Made by a program: the position numbers and the translations under genes. A stretch of DNA of 64,000 nt from Trabulsiella odontotermitis (GTDB lineage: Bacteria; Pseudomonadota; Gammaproteobacteria; Enterobacterales; Enterobacteriaceae). Below the pieces are notes generated by a model. That model made no database searches. It worked only from the letters and a program-made list of their open reading frames with translations, and had not been told where the DNA came from. The stretch lies in assembly GCF_001297775.1 (NCBI RefSeq), contig NZ_LIFX01000007.1, positions 147,558 through 211,557 of the forward strand, written 5' to 3'. Below, in pieces: positions 42,536-51,950 of this stretch. Numbering within the stretch: position 1 is the first letter of the stretch; every line of letters starts with the position of its first letter.

Positions 42536-42551
42536 ACGCAAACGTTTAACT
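42536..42551. promoter_or_regulatory. PurR box 1 upstream of ghxP
   Basis: ACGCAAACGTTTAACT matches the PurR consensus ACGCAAACGTTTTCGT at 13 of 16 bases, centred about 124 bp upstream of the ghxP start. A weaker copy, AGGCAAACGATTATCT, lies at 42581-42596. Confidence 0.8.
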
Positions 42552-42679
42552 CCGCGCTGACAAAACGGCTAGTTAAAAAAAGGCAAACGATTATCTGGCT
42601 TTTAGCAGGCCATTTTCAACAGAAGTTTGCGCCGTTTCGCCAAAAATCATCGTCGCTGCTGAAGAAACCGCCAGAAGAT

Positions 42680-42695
42680 GCGCAAACGTTATCGT
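42680..42695. promoter_or_regulatory. PurR box 2 upstream of ghxP
   Basis: GCGCAAACGTTATCGT matches the PurR consensus at 14 of 16 bases, centred 144 bp upstream of box 1, in the same orientation. The arrangement could allow looping by PurR dimers; that is inference. Confidence 0.75.
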
Positions 42696-42843
42696 CGATG
42701 CGCAATCTGGCAACATGTTTCACATGCCTGTTAGATAATTTGTTCAAATTAACTCTGGAAACTGCGAGTGAATGGCGGAAAAATTTCGGCGAAAAAGTCG
42801 CCAGTTTTGATGGCGAAGAGACCGCCATGGCATAGACTTAAAG

Positions 42844-42985
42844 TGTCAGCACAAACCGGAACCTCCAACCCCTGATGAGACGATGAGGGGTGCTGATGTC
42901 GGGGGAAACCCTCCCGTGACTCAACGGGATAGAGCGAAAGACAAAGACCGGAACGACTAAAGCGCCCTTCGTGGCGCTTTAGTTT
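42844..42985 (+). ncRNA. sraL: SraL (RyjA) small RNA
   Basis: Positionally and structurally equivalent to SraL/RyjA of E. coli and Salmonella, an RpoS-dependent sRNA of about 140 nt lying between soxR and ghxP and convergent with soxR. Visible features are a TAGACTTAAA -10-like box just upstream, an ACCCCTGATGAGACGATGAG hairpin core, GGGGGAAACCCTCCC, and a strong terminator hairpin. Known target in Salmonella is tig mRNA (trigger factor). The 5' end is estimated. Confidence 0.75.
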
Positions 42986-42988
42986 TTT
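42956..42988. terminator. sraL/soxR terminator
   Basis: ACTAAAGCGCC-cttcgt-GGCGCTTTAGT followed by TTTTTT; it ends inside the soxR stop codon and probably serves both converging transcripts. Confidence 0.85.
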
Positions 42989-43445
42989 ATTCGTCTTCCG
43001 GAAAGTGCGCGCCCGGCCCCTTTTCACCGAGTTTATCGCCAGGGTTTCGCAGCGGGCAGTCAGTGCGCGACAGACAGCCGCACCCGATGCAGCCGTCCAG
43101 TTGATCGCGCAGCGCCACCAGCGTGTGGATGCGGCTGTTCAGCTCCTCACGCCATTGTGAAGAAAGTTGCTTCCACTCTTTGGCGCTCAGCCGGTGCCCT
43201 TCCGGCAGCACACCAAATGCCTCGCCAATGGTCGATAGCGGAATGCCGATGCGCTGAGCAATCTTGATAATCGCCACATGACGCAGCACGTCACGACGGT
43301 AACGGCGCTGGTTTCCGGCGTTACGCGTACTTTTGATAAGCCCTTTGCTTTCGTAGAAATGCAGCGCAGAAACGGCAACACCACTTCGTTTCGCCACTTC
43401 GCCGGGCGTCAGCAGGGATTTTATGCGGGGTGATTTCTTTTCCAT
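42987..43445 (-). CDS. soxR: SoxR, redox-sensing MerR-family activator
   Basis: A 152-residue MerR-family protein. The helix-turn-helix is at about 12-35 ([23 protein letters not shown]), followed by a dimerisation helix and the [2Fe-2S] ligands Cys119, Cys122, Cys124 and Cys130 in [12 protein letters not shown], all at the E. coli positions. Oxidation of the cluster by redox-cycling drugs or nitric oxide activates soxS. Divergent from soxS with the operator between them. Ends on the sraL terminator. Confidence 0.97.
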   Translation of the reverse strand: MEKKSPRIKSLLTPGEVAKRSGVAVSALHFYESKGLIKSTRNAGNQRRYRRDVLRHVAIIKIAQRIGIPLSTIGEAFGVLPEGHRLSAKEWKQLSSQWREELNSRIHTLVALRDQLDGCIGCGCLSRTDCPLRNPGDKLGEKGPGAHFPEDE

Positions 43446-43452
43446 AAAGCGC

Positions 43453-43483
43453 TTTACCTCAAGTTAACTTGAGGAATTATACT
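43453..43483 (+). promoter_or_regulatory. soxS promoter with SoxR operator
   Basis: The -35-like TTTACC (43453-43458) and -10 TATACT (43478-43483) are 19 bp apart, the over-long spacing that SoxR corrects by DNA distortion. Between and overlapping them is the 18-bp perfect palindrome CCTCAAGTTAACTTGAGG (43457-43474), the SoxR operator. Confidence 0.93.
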
Positions 43484-43531
43484 CGCCTTCAGACACTACG
43501 ACGAATCGAAAAATGCAAAAAGAGGCCCTGT

Positions 43532-43861
43532 ATGTCCCATCAGGATATTATTCAAACGCTTATTGAATGGATTGATGAACATATCGATCAACCGCTTAAC
43601 ATTGACGTGGTCGCGAAAAAATCAGGTTACTCGAAGTGGTATCTGCAACGGATGTTCCGTACCGTGACGCACCAAACGCTGGGGGATTACATTCGCCAGC
43701 GCAGGCTGCTACTGGCGGCGGAGGCGCTGCGCACCACGCAACGTCCTATCTTTGATATCGCGATGGATCTGGGTTACGTCTCGCAACAAACCTTCTCCCG
43801 GGTCTTCCGCCGCGAGTTCGATCGCACGCCGAGCGACTATCGCCATCAGATTTCCGCCTGA
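43532..43861 (+). CDS. soxS: SoxS, AraC-family superoxide-response activator
   Basis: A 109-residue two-helix-turn-helix AraC/XylS protein ([20 protein letters not shown] start; [15 protein letters not shown]-type first HTH and [20 protein letters not shown] second HTH). It activates genes for superoxide defence and efflux. The start ATG at 43532 gives the SoxS N-terminus; in-frame starts further upstream fall inside the promoter transcript. Its 3' end overlaps the convergent pdeC gene by 16 nt. Confidence 0.97.
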   Translation: MSHQDIIQTLIEWIDEHIDQPLNIDVVAKKSGYSKWYLQRMFRTVTHQTLGDYIRQRRLLLAAEALRTTQRPIFDIAMDLGYVSQQTFSRVFRREFDRTPSDYRHQISA

Positions 43862-45444
43862 GGCACCCGCAGGCGGACCTGGCATGATGAAACATCCAGC
43901 CACTGCATAAATTCCTGCGGTGGCATGGCTTTCGCGAAGTGCCACCCCTGACAGAACTGCACACCCCGTTTCGCCAGCCACGAGACCTGCTCAACAGTTT
44001 CCACGCCCTCAGCAATGGTCTTCAGCCGGAGGCTTTGCGCCATCTCGATAATATGCTCGGCGATCAGATGGCTGGTGCTGTTGGTGGTGAGGGTATCGAT
44101 AAACGACTTATCGATTTTAAGAATATCGACATTCAATGAATAGAGGTTGTGCAGGTTGGAATAACCGGTGCCAAAGTCGTCGATAGCCACTTCATAGCCC
44201 GCCTGACGAAATGCCTGGATCACCGGGGTGGTTTTCGGTACATCAATAAACCCGCGCTCGGTGACTTCGATTTTGATTTGTTGCGCACGGACATGGTGGC
44301 TTTGCGCTTTTTCTGAGATCAGCGCAATCAGCCGGGAAGAATGGAAATCCGACGCGGAAAGATTGATGGAGACATACAACTGCGGGTGTGTTGCCAGAAA
44401 TTGCCCCATCTCCGCGAACATCTCTTCGACCACGTAATCGGTCACCTGCTCTATTAAGGCTTCTTTTTCGGCGAGCGGAATAAATTCCGTCGGGCTCATG
44501 ACCTGACCATTGAATCCCGGCCAGCGCAGCAGCGCTTCGGCACCCACGCAGCAATTATTTTTAATGTCGACGATCGGCTGATAATGCAGTCGCAATTGCC
44601 GTTTATTAAGCGCGCGCTGGAGTTTGCGTCGCGGCGAATTAATTTGCTGACGGGTGCGCGACCAGACCAACAAAATGAGTACGCTGCAGATCGCCCCCAA
44701 TGGCAGGGTTAACGTCGCCTGATGCCAGAGATTTTCGTAATAGCGGTGATCCTGCGTCGAGACAATAACCGCAACGGGACGACGGTCAGACAGTACGACA
44801 GTATAAAAACGCCCGTCATTTCGAAACGACGCATTACTGTCGCGAATCAGCGGGCGTAATGTCTGTGGATCAGATATCGCGCTGACCGAGAAAAAAGAAT
44901 TGGTTTTGGTGTCATAAACACCGTAACTCAGCGACGTATCTTCAGAGATCACTTCGCTATAAGAGAGAGGATTGACCACCGCGACATAATTATCCCGCTG
45001 CATGTAGATCATCGAGTAACCCGAATAAAACGGCGTGTCACGATAGTAATAAACCGATATATTCGGATTTTTCTGATAACTCGGCAGCGGCATAGTAAAG
45101 GGCTGTGCCGGATGATAAACAGTCGAACAAAGGAACTGATTACCCTCGGCGTAGATTAAATCCGTGACGTACAACTGCCCGCGCACAATATTTAGCATCG
45201 CCTGTTGATGCTCCGGTGTACAGACCTCGCCACGATAGTCTTCCGCCTCGCGACGGGTCTCTTCCGCCTCGTGGATAACGATTTCGGTTTTATCGAGCGC
45301 AAGCTGCGCAAAGGTCTGCAATTGACCGGTGGTTTCCGACATTGCCCGCATTTGCGCAAACCAAAGCGCCAGCATCACGGGTAATAATACCACCATGATA
45401 ACGCCGACAACGCGCAGCACCTTGTCTCGCACCCTACGATTCAT
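43846..45444 (-). CDS. pdeC: PdeC, CSS-domain EAL cyclic-di-GMP phosphodiesterase
   Basis: A 532-residue inner-membrane protein: TM1 at about 13-31, a periplasmic CSS domain with Cys75 and Cys106 (redox pair in E. coli PdeC), TM2 at about 240-260, then an EAL domain with [10 protein letters not shown], the ENxT-region [17 protein letters not shown] and KIDKSFI intact, so an active phosphodiesterase is expected. The CSS signature reads CST here. The ATG at 45444 is preferred over 45489 because it gives E. coli-like length and cysteine positions. Beside soxS as in E. coli, with a 16-nt convergent overlap. Confidence 0.93.
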   Translation of the reverse strand: MNRRVRDKVLRVVGVIMVVLLPVMLALWFAQMRAMSETTGQLQTFAQLALDKTEIVIHEAEETRREAEDYRGEVCTPEHQQAMLNIVRGQLYVTDLIYAEGNQFLCSTVYHPAQPFTMPLPSYQKNPNISVYYYRDTPFYSGYSMIYMQRDNYVAVVNPLSYSEVISEDTSLSYGVYDTKTNSFFSVSAISDPQTLRPLIRDSNASFRNDGRFYTVVLSDRRPVAVIVSTQDHRYYENLWHQATLTLPLGAICSVLILLVWSRTRQQINSPRRKLQRALNKRQLRLHYQPIVDIKNNCCVGAEALLRWPGFNGQVMSPTEFIPLAEKEALIEQVTDYVVEEMFAEMGQFLATHPQLYVSINLSASDFHSSRLIALISEKAQSHHVRAQQIKIEVTERGFIDVPKTTPVIQAFRQAGYEVAIDDFGTGYSNLHNLYSLNVDILKIDKSFIDTLTTNSTSHLIAEHIIEMAQSLRLKTIAEGVETVEQVSWLAKRGVQFCQGWHFAKAMPPQEFMQWLDVSSCQVRLRVPQAEI

Positions 45445-45648
45445 CCAGCCCGATATCCCTGTTTCATTGCGCCTGAATGTCAGGCCCATGGCTTTGATTG
45501 CAGGTGATTACGTTGCATGAATCAAACAACATTAGCAACCGTCTTTTTGCTCTATATTCCTGATATTTCGTTATGACGATTTTATTTCACCGTAAGGCAA
45601 ACCAGGAGACAGGCTGGCGTTTTTATTAAGGGCACAATTTCCTTTACG

Positions 45649-46548
45649 TTAAAAACGCGCAGTACGACTCTTTTTTAAACCCGTCACATCCACGCCAATA
45701 TTTAGTATCGTGCCATCGGCCATGGTAATATTCGACCACAGCGTTGTCAGCGTGGCGCCATCGCGACGCACCGGGTAGCGGGTATGCATTTCCGTTACGG
45801 GCGTGTCATTGAACGGGCTAAAAGAAAGGCGCACCTGCTCACGCATCACCGGGTCAGGGTAAAATAATTCCAGCGGATCGGCGTAACGATTAATGTCGTT
45901 TTGCGTCCAGCCAAACGATCGCTCACAAGCCCGATTCCATAATATGCATCGCCGACGGGCATCGAATGAATTTAATAATATTGGCGCGCAGTCTAACATG
46001 ACTTTATATCTCACCATGATGGCATTTAATTCACTGGCAGTACGCTCTTTAAGAATCACATCGGAAAGGTAGCCTTTCAGTTTTTCCGCCAGAATAATAG
46101 CAATGCTTTTAATCACTGAGGAGGATGTCTGCGAATAAGGAAAAGCGACAAATAAATAATTACTGTGGCTGGCACCCTGTAAAGGAATTTTGCATAACGC
46201 CGCGCTTTTTATTATTCCGGCGTCAGGATGAGAGTCCGGATAAAGCAACTTGCCCGCCTCATTTCGCCAGTACCGGATGCGCCAGTTTCGATCCGATTCA
46301 AGCCGGGATAGCGCCAGCAGACGCATGACGTGATGATAGTGACATTCAAGTTCCCCGGCGACCTCCAGCCGCGGCTCCTTGCCATCGTCGATCATCGTCC
46401 ACGTCAGGCACGCGCCCAGCGCGGTGTTGATGGTAAAAAGTAAGGGGCGCAACGGCTGATGCGTGGATAATCCGGGCATCAGTTGCGCCAGCATATGCAG
46501 CCCTAAGGCGGCATCATTTATTGCGGTGTGCAGCGTGTCATTATTCAT
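45649..46548 (-). CDS. Stand-alone sensor protein with GAF-like and PAS domains, no output domain
   Basis: About 299 residues. The first half (about 20-160) looks GAF-like (PLLFTINTALGACLTWTMID, later LCKIPLQGASHSNYLFVAFPYS). The second half (about 180-290) is a PAS fold: YKVMLDCAPILLNSFDARRRCILWNRACERSFGWTQNDI-type, then YPVRRDGATLTTLWSNITMADGTILNIGVDVTG. No HTH, kinase, GGDEF or EAL follows, so it could only act through a partner or by binding a ligand. The GTG at 46560 is an alternative start; neither has a strong ribosome site. Downstream is pdeC in the same direction, 204 bp away, a possible partner. Not in E. coli K-12 at this site. Function unknown. Confidence 0.75.
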   Translation of the reverse strand: MNNDTLHTAINDAALGLHMLAQLMPGLSTHQPLRPLLFTINTALGACLTWTMIDDGKEPRLEVAGELECHYHHVMRLLALSRLESDRNWRIRYWRNEAGKLLYPDSHPDAGIIKSAALCKIPLQGASHSNYLFVAFPYSQTSSSVIKSIAIILAEKLKGYLSDVILKERTASELNAIMVRYKVMLDCAPILLNSFDARRRCILWNRACERSFGWTQNDINRYADPLELFYPDPVMREQVRLSFSPFNDTPVTEMHTRYPVRRDGATLTTLWSNITMADGTILNIGVDVTGLKKSRTARF

Positions 46549-46676
46549 TTTATCAATCACAGGTTGAGGGAACGAAATAAACCTGCAATGAAAATCAGAC
46601 GTCGATCCAGCCTACGCAAAGTATTTGCGCAGCAAATGTTCAGGAGTTAATACAACCACGAGAAAGGTGTTCAGCA

Positions 46677-46841
46677 ATGCTTACAAGAAATCAAAACAAC
46701 CCAGTAAATCCAGCCGCTGATTGCCTTATTGCAAGTAAAAATAACTGTCCACGACAGCATAATCCAGCTGGCTGGCCCTGTAAATATTGTACAACGGCAC
46801 CGCGCGGGTACAGATTTGGCTATCTCTCTGAATTGGCATGA
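46677..46841 (+). CDS. Small Cys-containing peptide ORF (candidate)
   Basis: A 54-codon ORF divergent from the GAF/PAS gene. Its peptide has four cysteines in a C-x7-C...C-x2-C layout (CLIASKNNC and CKYC), reminiscent of a minimal zinc knuckle, and an Asn/Pro-rich N-terminus. A GAAAGG stretch lies about 9 nt upstream of the ATG. I do not recognise a family. AT-rich codon use relative to neighbours. It could be a real small protein or chance; the cysteine spacing is the only positive sign. Confidence 0.35.
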   Translation: MLTRNQNNPVNPAADCLIASKNNCPRQHNPAGWPCKYCTTAPRGYRFGYLSELA

Positions 46842-46957
46842 AAGGGAGGTAAATAAAAGTAATGTTCAACGGAGAATATATTCTCTGTTCCCGTGACGCC
46901 TCGCAAATTTAACCGGCAAAAAAAGTCACTTTTTGAACTGGCGAATAAAACACCAAA

Positions 46958-46973
46958 TGTGATATAGTTCACA
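46958..46973. promoter_or_regulatory. CRP-binding site upstream of yjcB
   Basis: TGTGATATAGTTCACA is a perfect TGTGA-N6-TCACA CRP site, about 115 bp upstream of the yjcB start, in the otherwise empty stretch 46842-47085. That stretch also holds the perfect 14-bp palindrome GAGAATATATTCTC at 46872-46885. Confidence 0.8.
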
Positions 46974-47085
46974 CATCCTAATGCAAAAGAAATTTCGTTT
47001 CATTCAATCGCTAAATGTCCTGAGATAGCCAGCCTGCAATGACGTTCGCGCTGTCAAAGGCAACCGTTTTTCTGAGGAAAAATTC

Positions 47086-47367
47086 ATGGCATCGATCACC
47101 ACCGGCGTTGTGCTGTTGCGCTGGCCGCTTTTCAGTGCAGTGCTGATGTTCTTAGCCAGTACGCTCAACATTCAGTTGCGTAAATCCGACTATGCCGGGC
47201 TGGCAGTAATCTGTAGCGGCCTCGGTGTGGCTGCCGCCTGCTGGTTCGCGACGGGCTTGCTGGGCATTACGTTAGTGGATATCGCCACCACCTGGGGCAA
47301 CATTAAAGACGTGATGATTGAAGTGATGAACCAGGCGCCGCCAGAATGGCCGATGGTGTTAACCTGA
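47086..47367 (+). CDS. yjcB: YjcB, small inner-membrane protein
   Basis: A 93-residue protein with membrane segments at about 12-27 (FSAVLMFLASTL) and 40-62 (AVICSGLGVAAACWFATGLLGI). It corresponds to E. coli YjcB by position next to ssb; function unknown. The ATG has a GAGGAAAA-type site upstream. Likely CRP-controlled, given the perfect site above. Convergent with ssb, with a shared terminator. Confidence 0.8.
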   Translation: MASITTGVVLLRWPLFSAVLMFLASTLNIQLRKSDYAGLAVICSGLGVAAACWFATGLLGITLVDIATTWGNIKDVMIEVMNQAPPEWPMVLT

Positions 47368-47370
47368 TAC

Positions 47371-47402
47371 AAAAAGAGCTTCCCGGGGGAAGCTCTTTTT
47401 TT
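47371..47402. terminator. yjcB/ssb bidirectional terminator
   Basis: AAAAAGAGCTTCCC-ggg-GGAAGCTCTTTTTTT-type hairpin between the convergent genes, with A and T tracts on the two sides. Confidence 0.92.
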
Positions 47403-47427
47403 CGTCTGATGACCGCAAAAAGCGGGA

Positions 47428-47961
47428 TCAGAACGGGATGTCGTCGTCGAAATCCATCGGCGGTTCGTTAGACGGCGCCGGAGCAGATTGCTGCTGCGGA
47501 CGAGACTGCGCGCCGCCGCTGAACTGTGCGCCACCCTGCGGCTGCTGAGGCTGACCCCAACCGCCCTGCTGCTGCGGCTGACCACCGCCTGCCGGTGCAC
47601 CTGCGCCCTGCTGACGGCCGCCCAGCATCTGCATGGTGCCGCCGACGTTCACCACCACTTCCGTGGTGTATTTTTCTACGCCGGACTGATCGGTCCATTT
47701 GCGGGTACGCAGCTGGCCTTCGATGTAAACCTGAGAACCTTTACGCAGATATTCGCTGGCGACTTCAGCCAGTTTGCCGAACAGCACAACACGGTGCCAT
47801 TCCGTCTGCTCTTTCATTTCCCCGGTCTGCTTGTCACGCCAGGATTCGGAAGTAGCCAGCGTAATGTTGGCAACTGCACCACCATTCGGCATGTAGCGTA
47901 CTTCCGGGTCCTGGCCCAGATTACCGACGAGAATCACCTTGTTTACGCCTCTGCTGGCCAT
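47428..47961 (-). CDS. ssb: SSB, single-stranded DNA-binding protein
   Basis: A 177-residue SSB: OB-fold domain at 1-112 ([40 protein letters not shown]), a Gly/Gln/Pro-rich linker (about 113-165) and the acidic interaction tip MDFDDDIPF that recruits replication and repair proteins. The ATG at 47961 is the true start; the frame extends 28 codons upstream but that falls in the promoter region. Divergent from uvrA. Confidence 0.98.
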   Translation of the reverse strand: MASRGVNKVILVGNLGQDPEVRYMPNGGAVANITLATSESWRDKQTGEMKEQTEWHRVVLFGKLAEVASEYLRKGSQVYIEGQLRTRKWTDQSGVEKYTTEVVVNVGGTMQMLGGRQQGAGAPAGGGQPQQQGGWGQPQQPQGGAQFSGGAQSRPQQQSAPAPSNEPPMDFDDDIPF

Positions 47962-48106
47962 GATCGTGTCTCCTGAATACGTTTTGAAATAGTGTAAACG
48001 CGCGATTGTACCACCACAAAGCGACATTTTGATAGCTGCGAGCATGATTCCAGAAATCTCGCGTCATTAATCATTTTTGCACATAATCGAGGAAGATGCA
48101 TTCCAA

Positions 48107-48126
48107 TACTGTATATTCAAACAGGT
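48107..48126. promoter_or_regulatory. LexA box between ssb and uvrA
   Basis: TACTGTATATTCAAACAGGT contains CTG-N10-CAG, matching the SOS box consensus TACTGTATATATATACAGTA well. It lies about 80 bp upstream of uvrA, as in E. coli, where the site controls uvrA and is shared with ssb. Confidence 0.92.
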
Positions 48127-48207
48127 TTAATTGTGTCATAATTAGCCGTTTCTGCCGTTTGTCCTTCAAGCAAACCAGGCATTCCGAGTCTCTACCGGGA
48201 AAGGTGA

Positions 48208-51033
48208 ATGGATAAGATCGAAGTTCGGGGCGCCCGCACCCATAATCTCAAGAATATCAACCTCGTCATCCCTCGCGACAAACTGATTGTCGTCACCGGG
48301 CTGTCGGGTTCAGGCAAATCTTCACTGGCTTTTGACACGCTGTACGCCGAAGGGCAGCGCCGCTATGTTGAGTCGCTGTCAGCCTACGCGCGCCAGTTTC
48401 TGTCGTTGATGGAAAAACCGGACGTCGATCATATCGAAGGCCTGTCGCCCGCGATCTCCATTGAACAAAAATCGACCTCGCACAACCCGCGTTCGACGGT
48501 GGGGACGATCACGGAAATCCACGATTATCTGCGCCTGTTGTACGCCCGCGTCGGGGAGCCACGCTGCCCGGATCACGACGTACCGCTGGCCGCACAGACT
48601 GTCAGCCAGATGGTGGATAACGTGCTGTCGCAGCCAGAAGGCAAACGCCTGATGCTGCTGGCACCAATCATTAAAGAACGTAAAGGCGAACACACCAAAA
48701 CGCTGGAAAACCTGGCAAGCCAGGGGTATATCCGCGCCCGTATCGACGGTGAAGTGTGCGATCTCTCTGATCCGCCGAAACTGGAATTACAAAAGAAACA
48801 CACCATCGAAGTGGTGGTCGATCGCTTTAAAGTCCGGGAGGATCTGGCGCAGCGTCTGGCCGAATCCTTCGAAACCGCGCTGGAACTGTCCGGCGGCACG
48901 GCGGTCGTCGCGGATATGGACGATGAAAAAGCCGAGGAGTTACTCTTCTCCGCTAACTTCGCCTGTCCGATTTGCGGTTACAGCATGCGTGAGCTGGAGC
49001 CGCGTCTGTTTTCGTTCAACAACCCGGCGGGTGCCTGCCCGACGTGCGACGGCCTCGGCGTACAGCAATATTTCGATCCGGATCGCGTGATCCAGAACCC
49101 GGAGCTGTCGCTGGCAGGTGGCGCGATCCGCGGCTGGGATCGCCGTAACTTTTACTATTTCCAGATGCTGAAATCGCTGGCGGACCACTACAAATTCGAC
49201 GTGGACGCGCCGTGGGGCAGCCTGAATCCGTCCGTGCATAAAGTGGTGCTGTTCGGTTCCGGTAAAGAGTCGATTGAATTCAAATACATGAACGATCGTG
49301 GCGACACCTCAATCCGCCGCCATCCGTTCGAAGGCGTTCTGCATAACATGGAGCGCCGCTATAAAGAGACCGAATCGAGCGCCGTTCGTGAAGAGCTGGC
49401 GAAATTCATCAGCAACCGTCCGTGCGCGACATGCGACGGTACGCGCCTGCGTCGTGAAGCGCGCCACGTGTTTGTCGAAAACACCCCGCTGCCGACCATT
49501 TCAGACATGAGCATCGGCCACGCGATGGACTTCTTCAATAATCTGAAGCTGTCCGGCCAGCGCGCGCAAATTGCCGAAAAAGTGCTGAAAGAAATTGGCG
49601 ATCGCCTGAAGTTTCTGGTCAACGTCGGTCTGAACTACCTGACGCTTTCCCGCTCAGCGGAAACGCTGTCCGGCGGCGAGGCGCAGCGTATTCGTCTGGC
49701 AAGCCAGATTGGCGCCGGGCTGGTTGGCGTGATGTACGTGCTGGATGAGCCTTCTATCGGCCTGCATCAGCGCGATAACGAACGTCTGCTCGGCACGCTG
49801 ATCCATCTGCGCAATCTTGGCAATACGGTGATTGTCGTTGAGCATGATGAAGACGCGATCCGCGCGGCAGACCACATTATTGATATCGGCCCGGGTGCGG
49901 GCGTTCACGGCGGTCAGGTGGTGGCCGAAGGGACGCTGGACGCCATTATGTCGGTGCCGGAATCGCTGACCGGTCAGTTCATGAGCGGTAAACGCCAGAT
50001 TGAAATCCCGAAAAAACGGGTACCGGCGGATCCGCAGAAAGTGCTGAAACTGAGCGGTGCGCGCGGCAATAACCTGAAAGACGTCACGCTGACGCTGCCC
50101 GTCGGCCTGTTTACCTGCATCACCGGGGTTTCAGGTTCCGGTAAATCAACGCTGATCAACGATACGCTATTCCCGATCGCCCAGCGCCAGCTCAATGGCG
50201 CGACGATTGCAGAACCGGCGCCGTATCGCGAAATCCAGGGGCTGGAGCATTTCGATAAAGTCATTGATATCGACCAGAGCCCGATTGGCCGTACGCCGCG
50301 TTCCAACCCGGCGACTTATACCGGCGTTTTCACACCGGTACGCGAACTTTTCGCCGGGGTGCCGGAAGCCCGTTCGCGCGGGTATACGCCAGGACGTTTC
50401 AGTTTTAACGTGCGCGGCGGACGCTGCGAAGCCTGTCAGGGCGACGGCGTGATCAAAGTCGAAATGCACTTCCTGCCGGATATCTACGTACCGTGTGACC
50501 AGTGCAAAGGCAAACGCTATAACCGCGAAACGCTGGAGATTAAATACAAAGGCAAGACGATCCACGAAGTGCTGGATATGACCATCGAAGAAGCGCGTGA
50601 ATTTTTTGACGCGGTTCCGGCACTGGCGCGTAAGCTGCAAACGCTGATGGATGTGGGGCTGACCTACATTCGTCTCGGTCAGTCGGCAACCACCCTCTCC
50701 GGCGGTGAAGCGCAGCGCGTTAAGCTGGCTCGCGAGCTGTCGAAACGGGGTACCGGTCAGACGCTCTACATTCTCGATGAGCCAACCACCGGTCTGCACT
50801 TTGCCGATATCCAGCAGTTGCTGGACGTACTGCATCAGTTGCGCGATCAGGGCAATACCATCGTGGTGATTGAGCATAACCTGGACGTCATTAAAACGGC
50901 GGACTGGATTGTCGATCTCGGCCCGGAAGGCGGTAGCGGCGGCGGGGAAATCCTCGTTTCCGGTACACCAGAAACGGTGGCGGAATGCGAAGCCTCGCAC
51001 ACCGCGCGCTTCCTGAAACCAATGCTGAAATAA
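48208..51033 (+). CDS. uvrA: UvrA, excinuclease ABC damage-recognition ATPase
   Basis: A 941-residue protein with two ABC ATPase modules. Walker A motifs are GLSGSGKS (about 31-38) and GVSGSGKS (about 640-647); signatures LSGGEAQR occur twice (about 488 and 831). Zinc modules are seen as CPICGY near 253 and the CEACQGDG...CDQCKGKR cluster around 740-770. It finds bulky DNA lesions and loads UvrB in nucleotide excision repair. AAGGTG precedes the ATG; SOS-induced by the LexA box. Confidence 0.98.
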   Translation: MDKIEVRGARTHNLKNINLVIPRDKLIVVTGLSGSGKSSLAFDTLYAEGQRRYVESLSAYARQFLSLMEKPDVDHIEGLSPAISIEQKSTSHNPRSTVGTITEIHDYLRLLYARVGEPRCPDHDVPLAAQTVSQMVDNVLSQPEGKRLMLLAPIIKERKGEHTKTLENLASQGYIRARIDGEVCDLSDPPKLELQKKHTIEVVVDRFKVREDLAQRLAESFETALELSGGTAVVADMDDEKAEELLFSANFACPICGYSMRELEPRLFSFNNPAGACPTCDGLGVQQYFDPDRVIQNPELSLAGGAIRGWDRRNFYYFQMLKSLADHYKFDVDAPWGSLNPSVHKVVLFGSGKESIEFKYMNDRGDTSIRRHPFEGVLHNMERRYKETESSAVREELAKFISNRPCATCDGTRLRREARHVFVENTPLPTISDMSIGHAMDFFNNLKLSGQRAQIAEKVLKEIGDRLKFLVNVGLNYLTLSRSAETLSGGEAQRIRLASQIGAGLVGVMYVLDEPSIGLHQRDNERLLGTLIHLRNLGNTVIVVEHDEDAIRAADHIIDIGPGAGVHGGQVVAEGTLDAIMSVPESLTGQFMSGKRQIEIPKKRVPADPQKVLKLSGARGNNLKDVTLTLPVGLFTCITGVSGSGKSTLINDTLFPIAQRQLNGATIAEPAPYREIQGLEHFDKVIDIDQSPIGRTPRSNPATYTGVFTPVRELFAGVPEARSRGYTPGRFSFNVRGGRCEACQGDGVIKVEMHFLPDIYVPCDQCKGKRYNRETLEIKYKGKTIHEVLDMTIEEAREFFDAVPALARKLQTLMDVGLTYIRLGQSATTLSGGEAQRVKLARELSKRGTGQTLYILDEPTTGLHFADIQQLLDVLHQLRDQGNTIVVIEHNLDVIKTADWIVDLGPEGGSGGGEILVSGTPETVAECEASHTARFLKPMLK

Positions 51034-51151
51034 TCCCCCTGCGCCCTGTTGATTCTCTTCAGGGCGCATGACTTTGCCTCTTTTTTACTCACTTAATACC
51101 GCGGGCTTGCGCTATGCTGGACGACATTCACCGCTTGCCCGGGCCACGGCT

Positions 51152-51583
51152 ATGCCTGCTATCCGCCTCATCAGAATCACTTTTTTATTACCGCTGCTGC
51201 TGTTAACCGCCTGTTCCATGACGGGAAGCTATAACGGCGACGCCCATCGTCAGCTGGTGATGCTACAGGCACTGCATATGCAATTCATTGATGACGCCAC
51301 GTTGAGCGATACCCGTGACGCAGTGCTGGATGAGCGCGATTATCGTCTGCAGTACCGCGCGGCGCGGCTGTTCGCTGAAAATCTGGGCGATCCGCTGCGT
51401 CTGGATAACCTGCAGTCGCTGCACAAAATCTGGCAAGCGCAGTCTGATCGCTTCCGGCAGCAGCAGCGGCCGTTCAACAGCGCACAGGCCAGCGTGTTCA
51501 GCCGCCAGGCGAGCGCTGCTTACCAACAAGCCATCCACGGTGAATGCTTACGTCCGCATTCCGTTTGTCACCAGGGGTTATAA
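51152..51583 (+). CDS. Small lipoprotein of unknown function
   Basis: A 143-residue predicted lipoprotein: signal peptide with hydrophobic run ITFLLPLLLL and lipobox LTAC (Cys21). The mature part is mostly helical and Arg/Gln-rich (DYRLQYRAARLFAENLGDPL; SDRFRQQQRPFNSAQASVF) with two late cysteines (about 130 and 137). The ATG at 51152 is chosen for the signal peptide; frames open up to 51068 give an unlikely extension. It reads with uvrA, 118 bp downstream, and its stop touches the next gene's ATG. Not in E. coli K-12 at this site. I do not recognise a family. Confidence 0.72.
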   Translation: MPAIRLIRITFLLPLLLLTACSMTGSYNGDAHRQLVMLQALHMQFIDDATLSDTRDAVLDERDYRLQYRAARLFAENLGDPLRLDNLQSLHKIWQAQSDRFRQQQRPFNSAQASVFSRQASAAYQQAIHGECLRPHSVCHQGL

Positions 51584-51922
51584 ATGTCGATTTTAAATGA
51601 TCTGGAAACGGCGTTTACCCGCCCGGCATTTCGCCAGCAGGCCGGGGAGATTGTCGGCGGAGAATGCCTGGCGCTGTTTAAGCAGGGTCTGGAGGACAAC
51701 GACGCCTTTATTCGCGAAACCTGCCAGCAACTGGCAGAGGCGTTACGCGCCAGAGCGCGTGGCGAACTGGAAGAGGAAGATATCAGGGTGGTGCTTGAAG
51801 GGTTGCAGGAGCAATTAGCAATACAAATGACCAACGCGCAGATCGCCGTGCGATCCCGCATGCAGAGTATTGTTGAGCAACTGATCAGCCTGTCGCTGTC
51901 GGTGCTGATCACCGCACTGTAG
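51584..51922 (+). CDS. Small helical protein coupled to the lipoprotein gene
   Basis: A 112-residue protein starting directly at the stop of the lipoprotein gene (TAA then ATG), so the two form a translationally coupled pair. It is mostly acidic helix (LAEALRARARGELEEEDIRVVLEGLQEQLAIQ) with a hydrophobic C-terminal end (VEQLISLSLSVLITAL) that could be a tail anchor or packing helix. No cofactor motif. Convergent with yjbR, 28 nt away. Family not recognised; function unknown. Confidence 0.7.
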   Translation: MSILNDLETAFTRPAFRQQAGEIVGGECLALFKQGLEDNDAFIRETCQQLAEALRARARGELEEEDIRVVLEGLQEQLAIQMTNAQIAVRSRMQSIVEQLISLSLSVLITAL

Positions 51923-51950
51923 TTATTAGCCGGAAGTGATTGATCGGCAG

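Larger units (their letters stand above)
42420..42843. promoter_or_regulatory. ghxP upstream region
   Basis: About 420 bp with no gene. It holds three PurR-like boxes, listed separately, and toward its right end the promoter of the small RNA sraL. A plus-strand ORF here (42503-42835) has no ribosome site or family. Confidence 0.55.

Noticed and set aside
42503-42835. 110-residue ORF upstream of ghxP
   Set aside because: It covers three PurR boxes and lies in a promoter region; no ribosome site or family.
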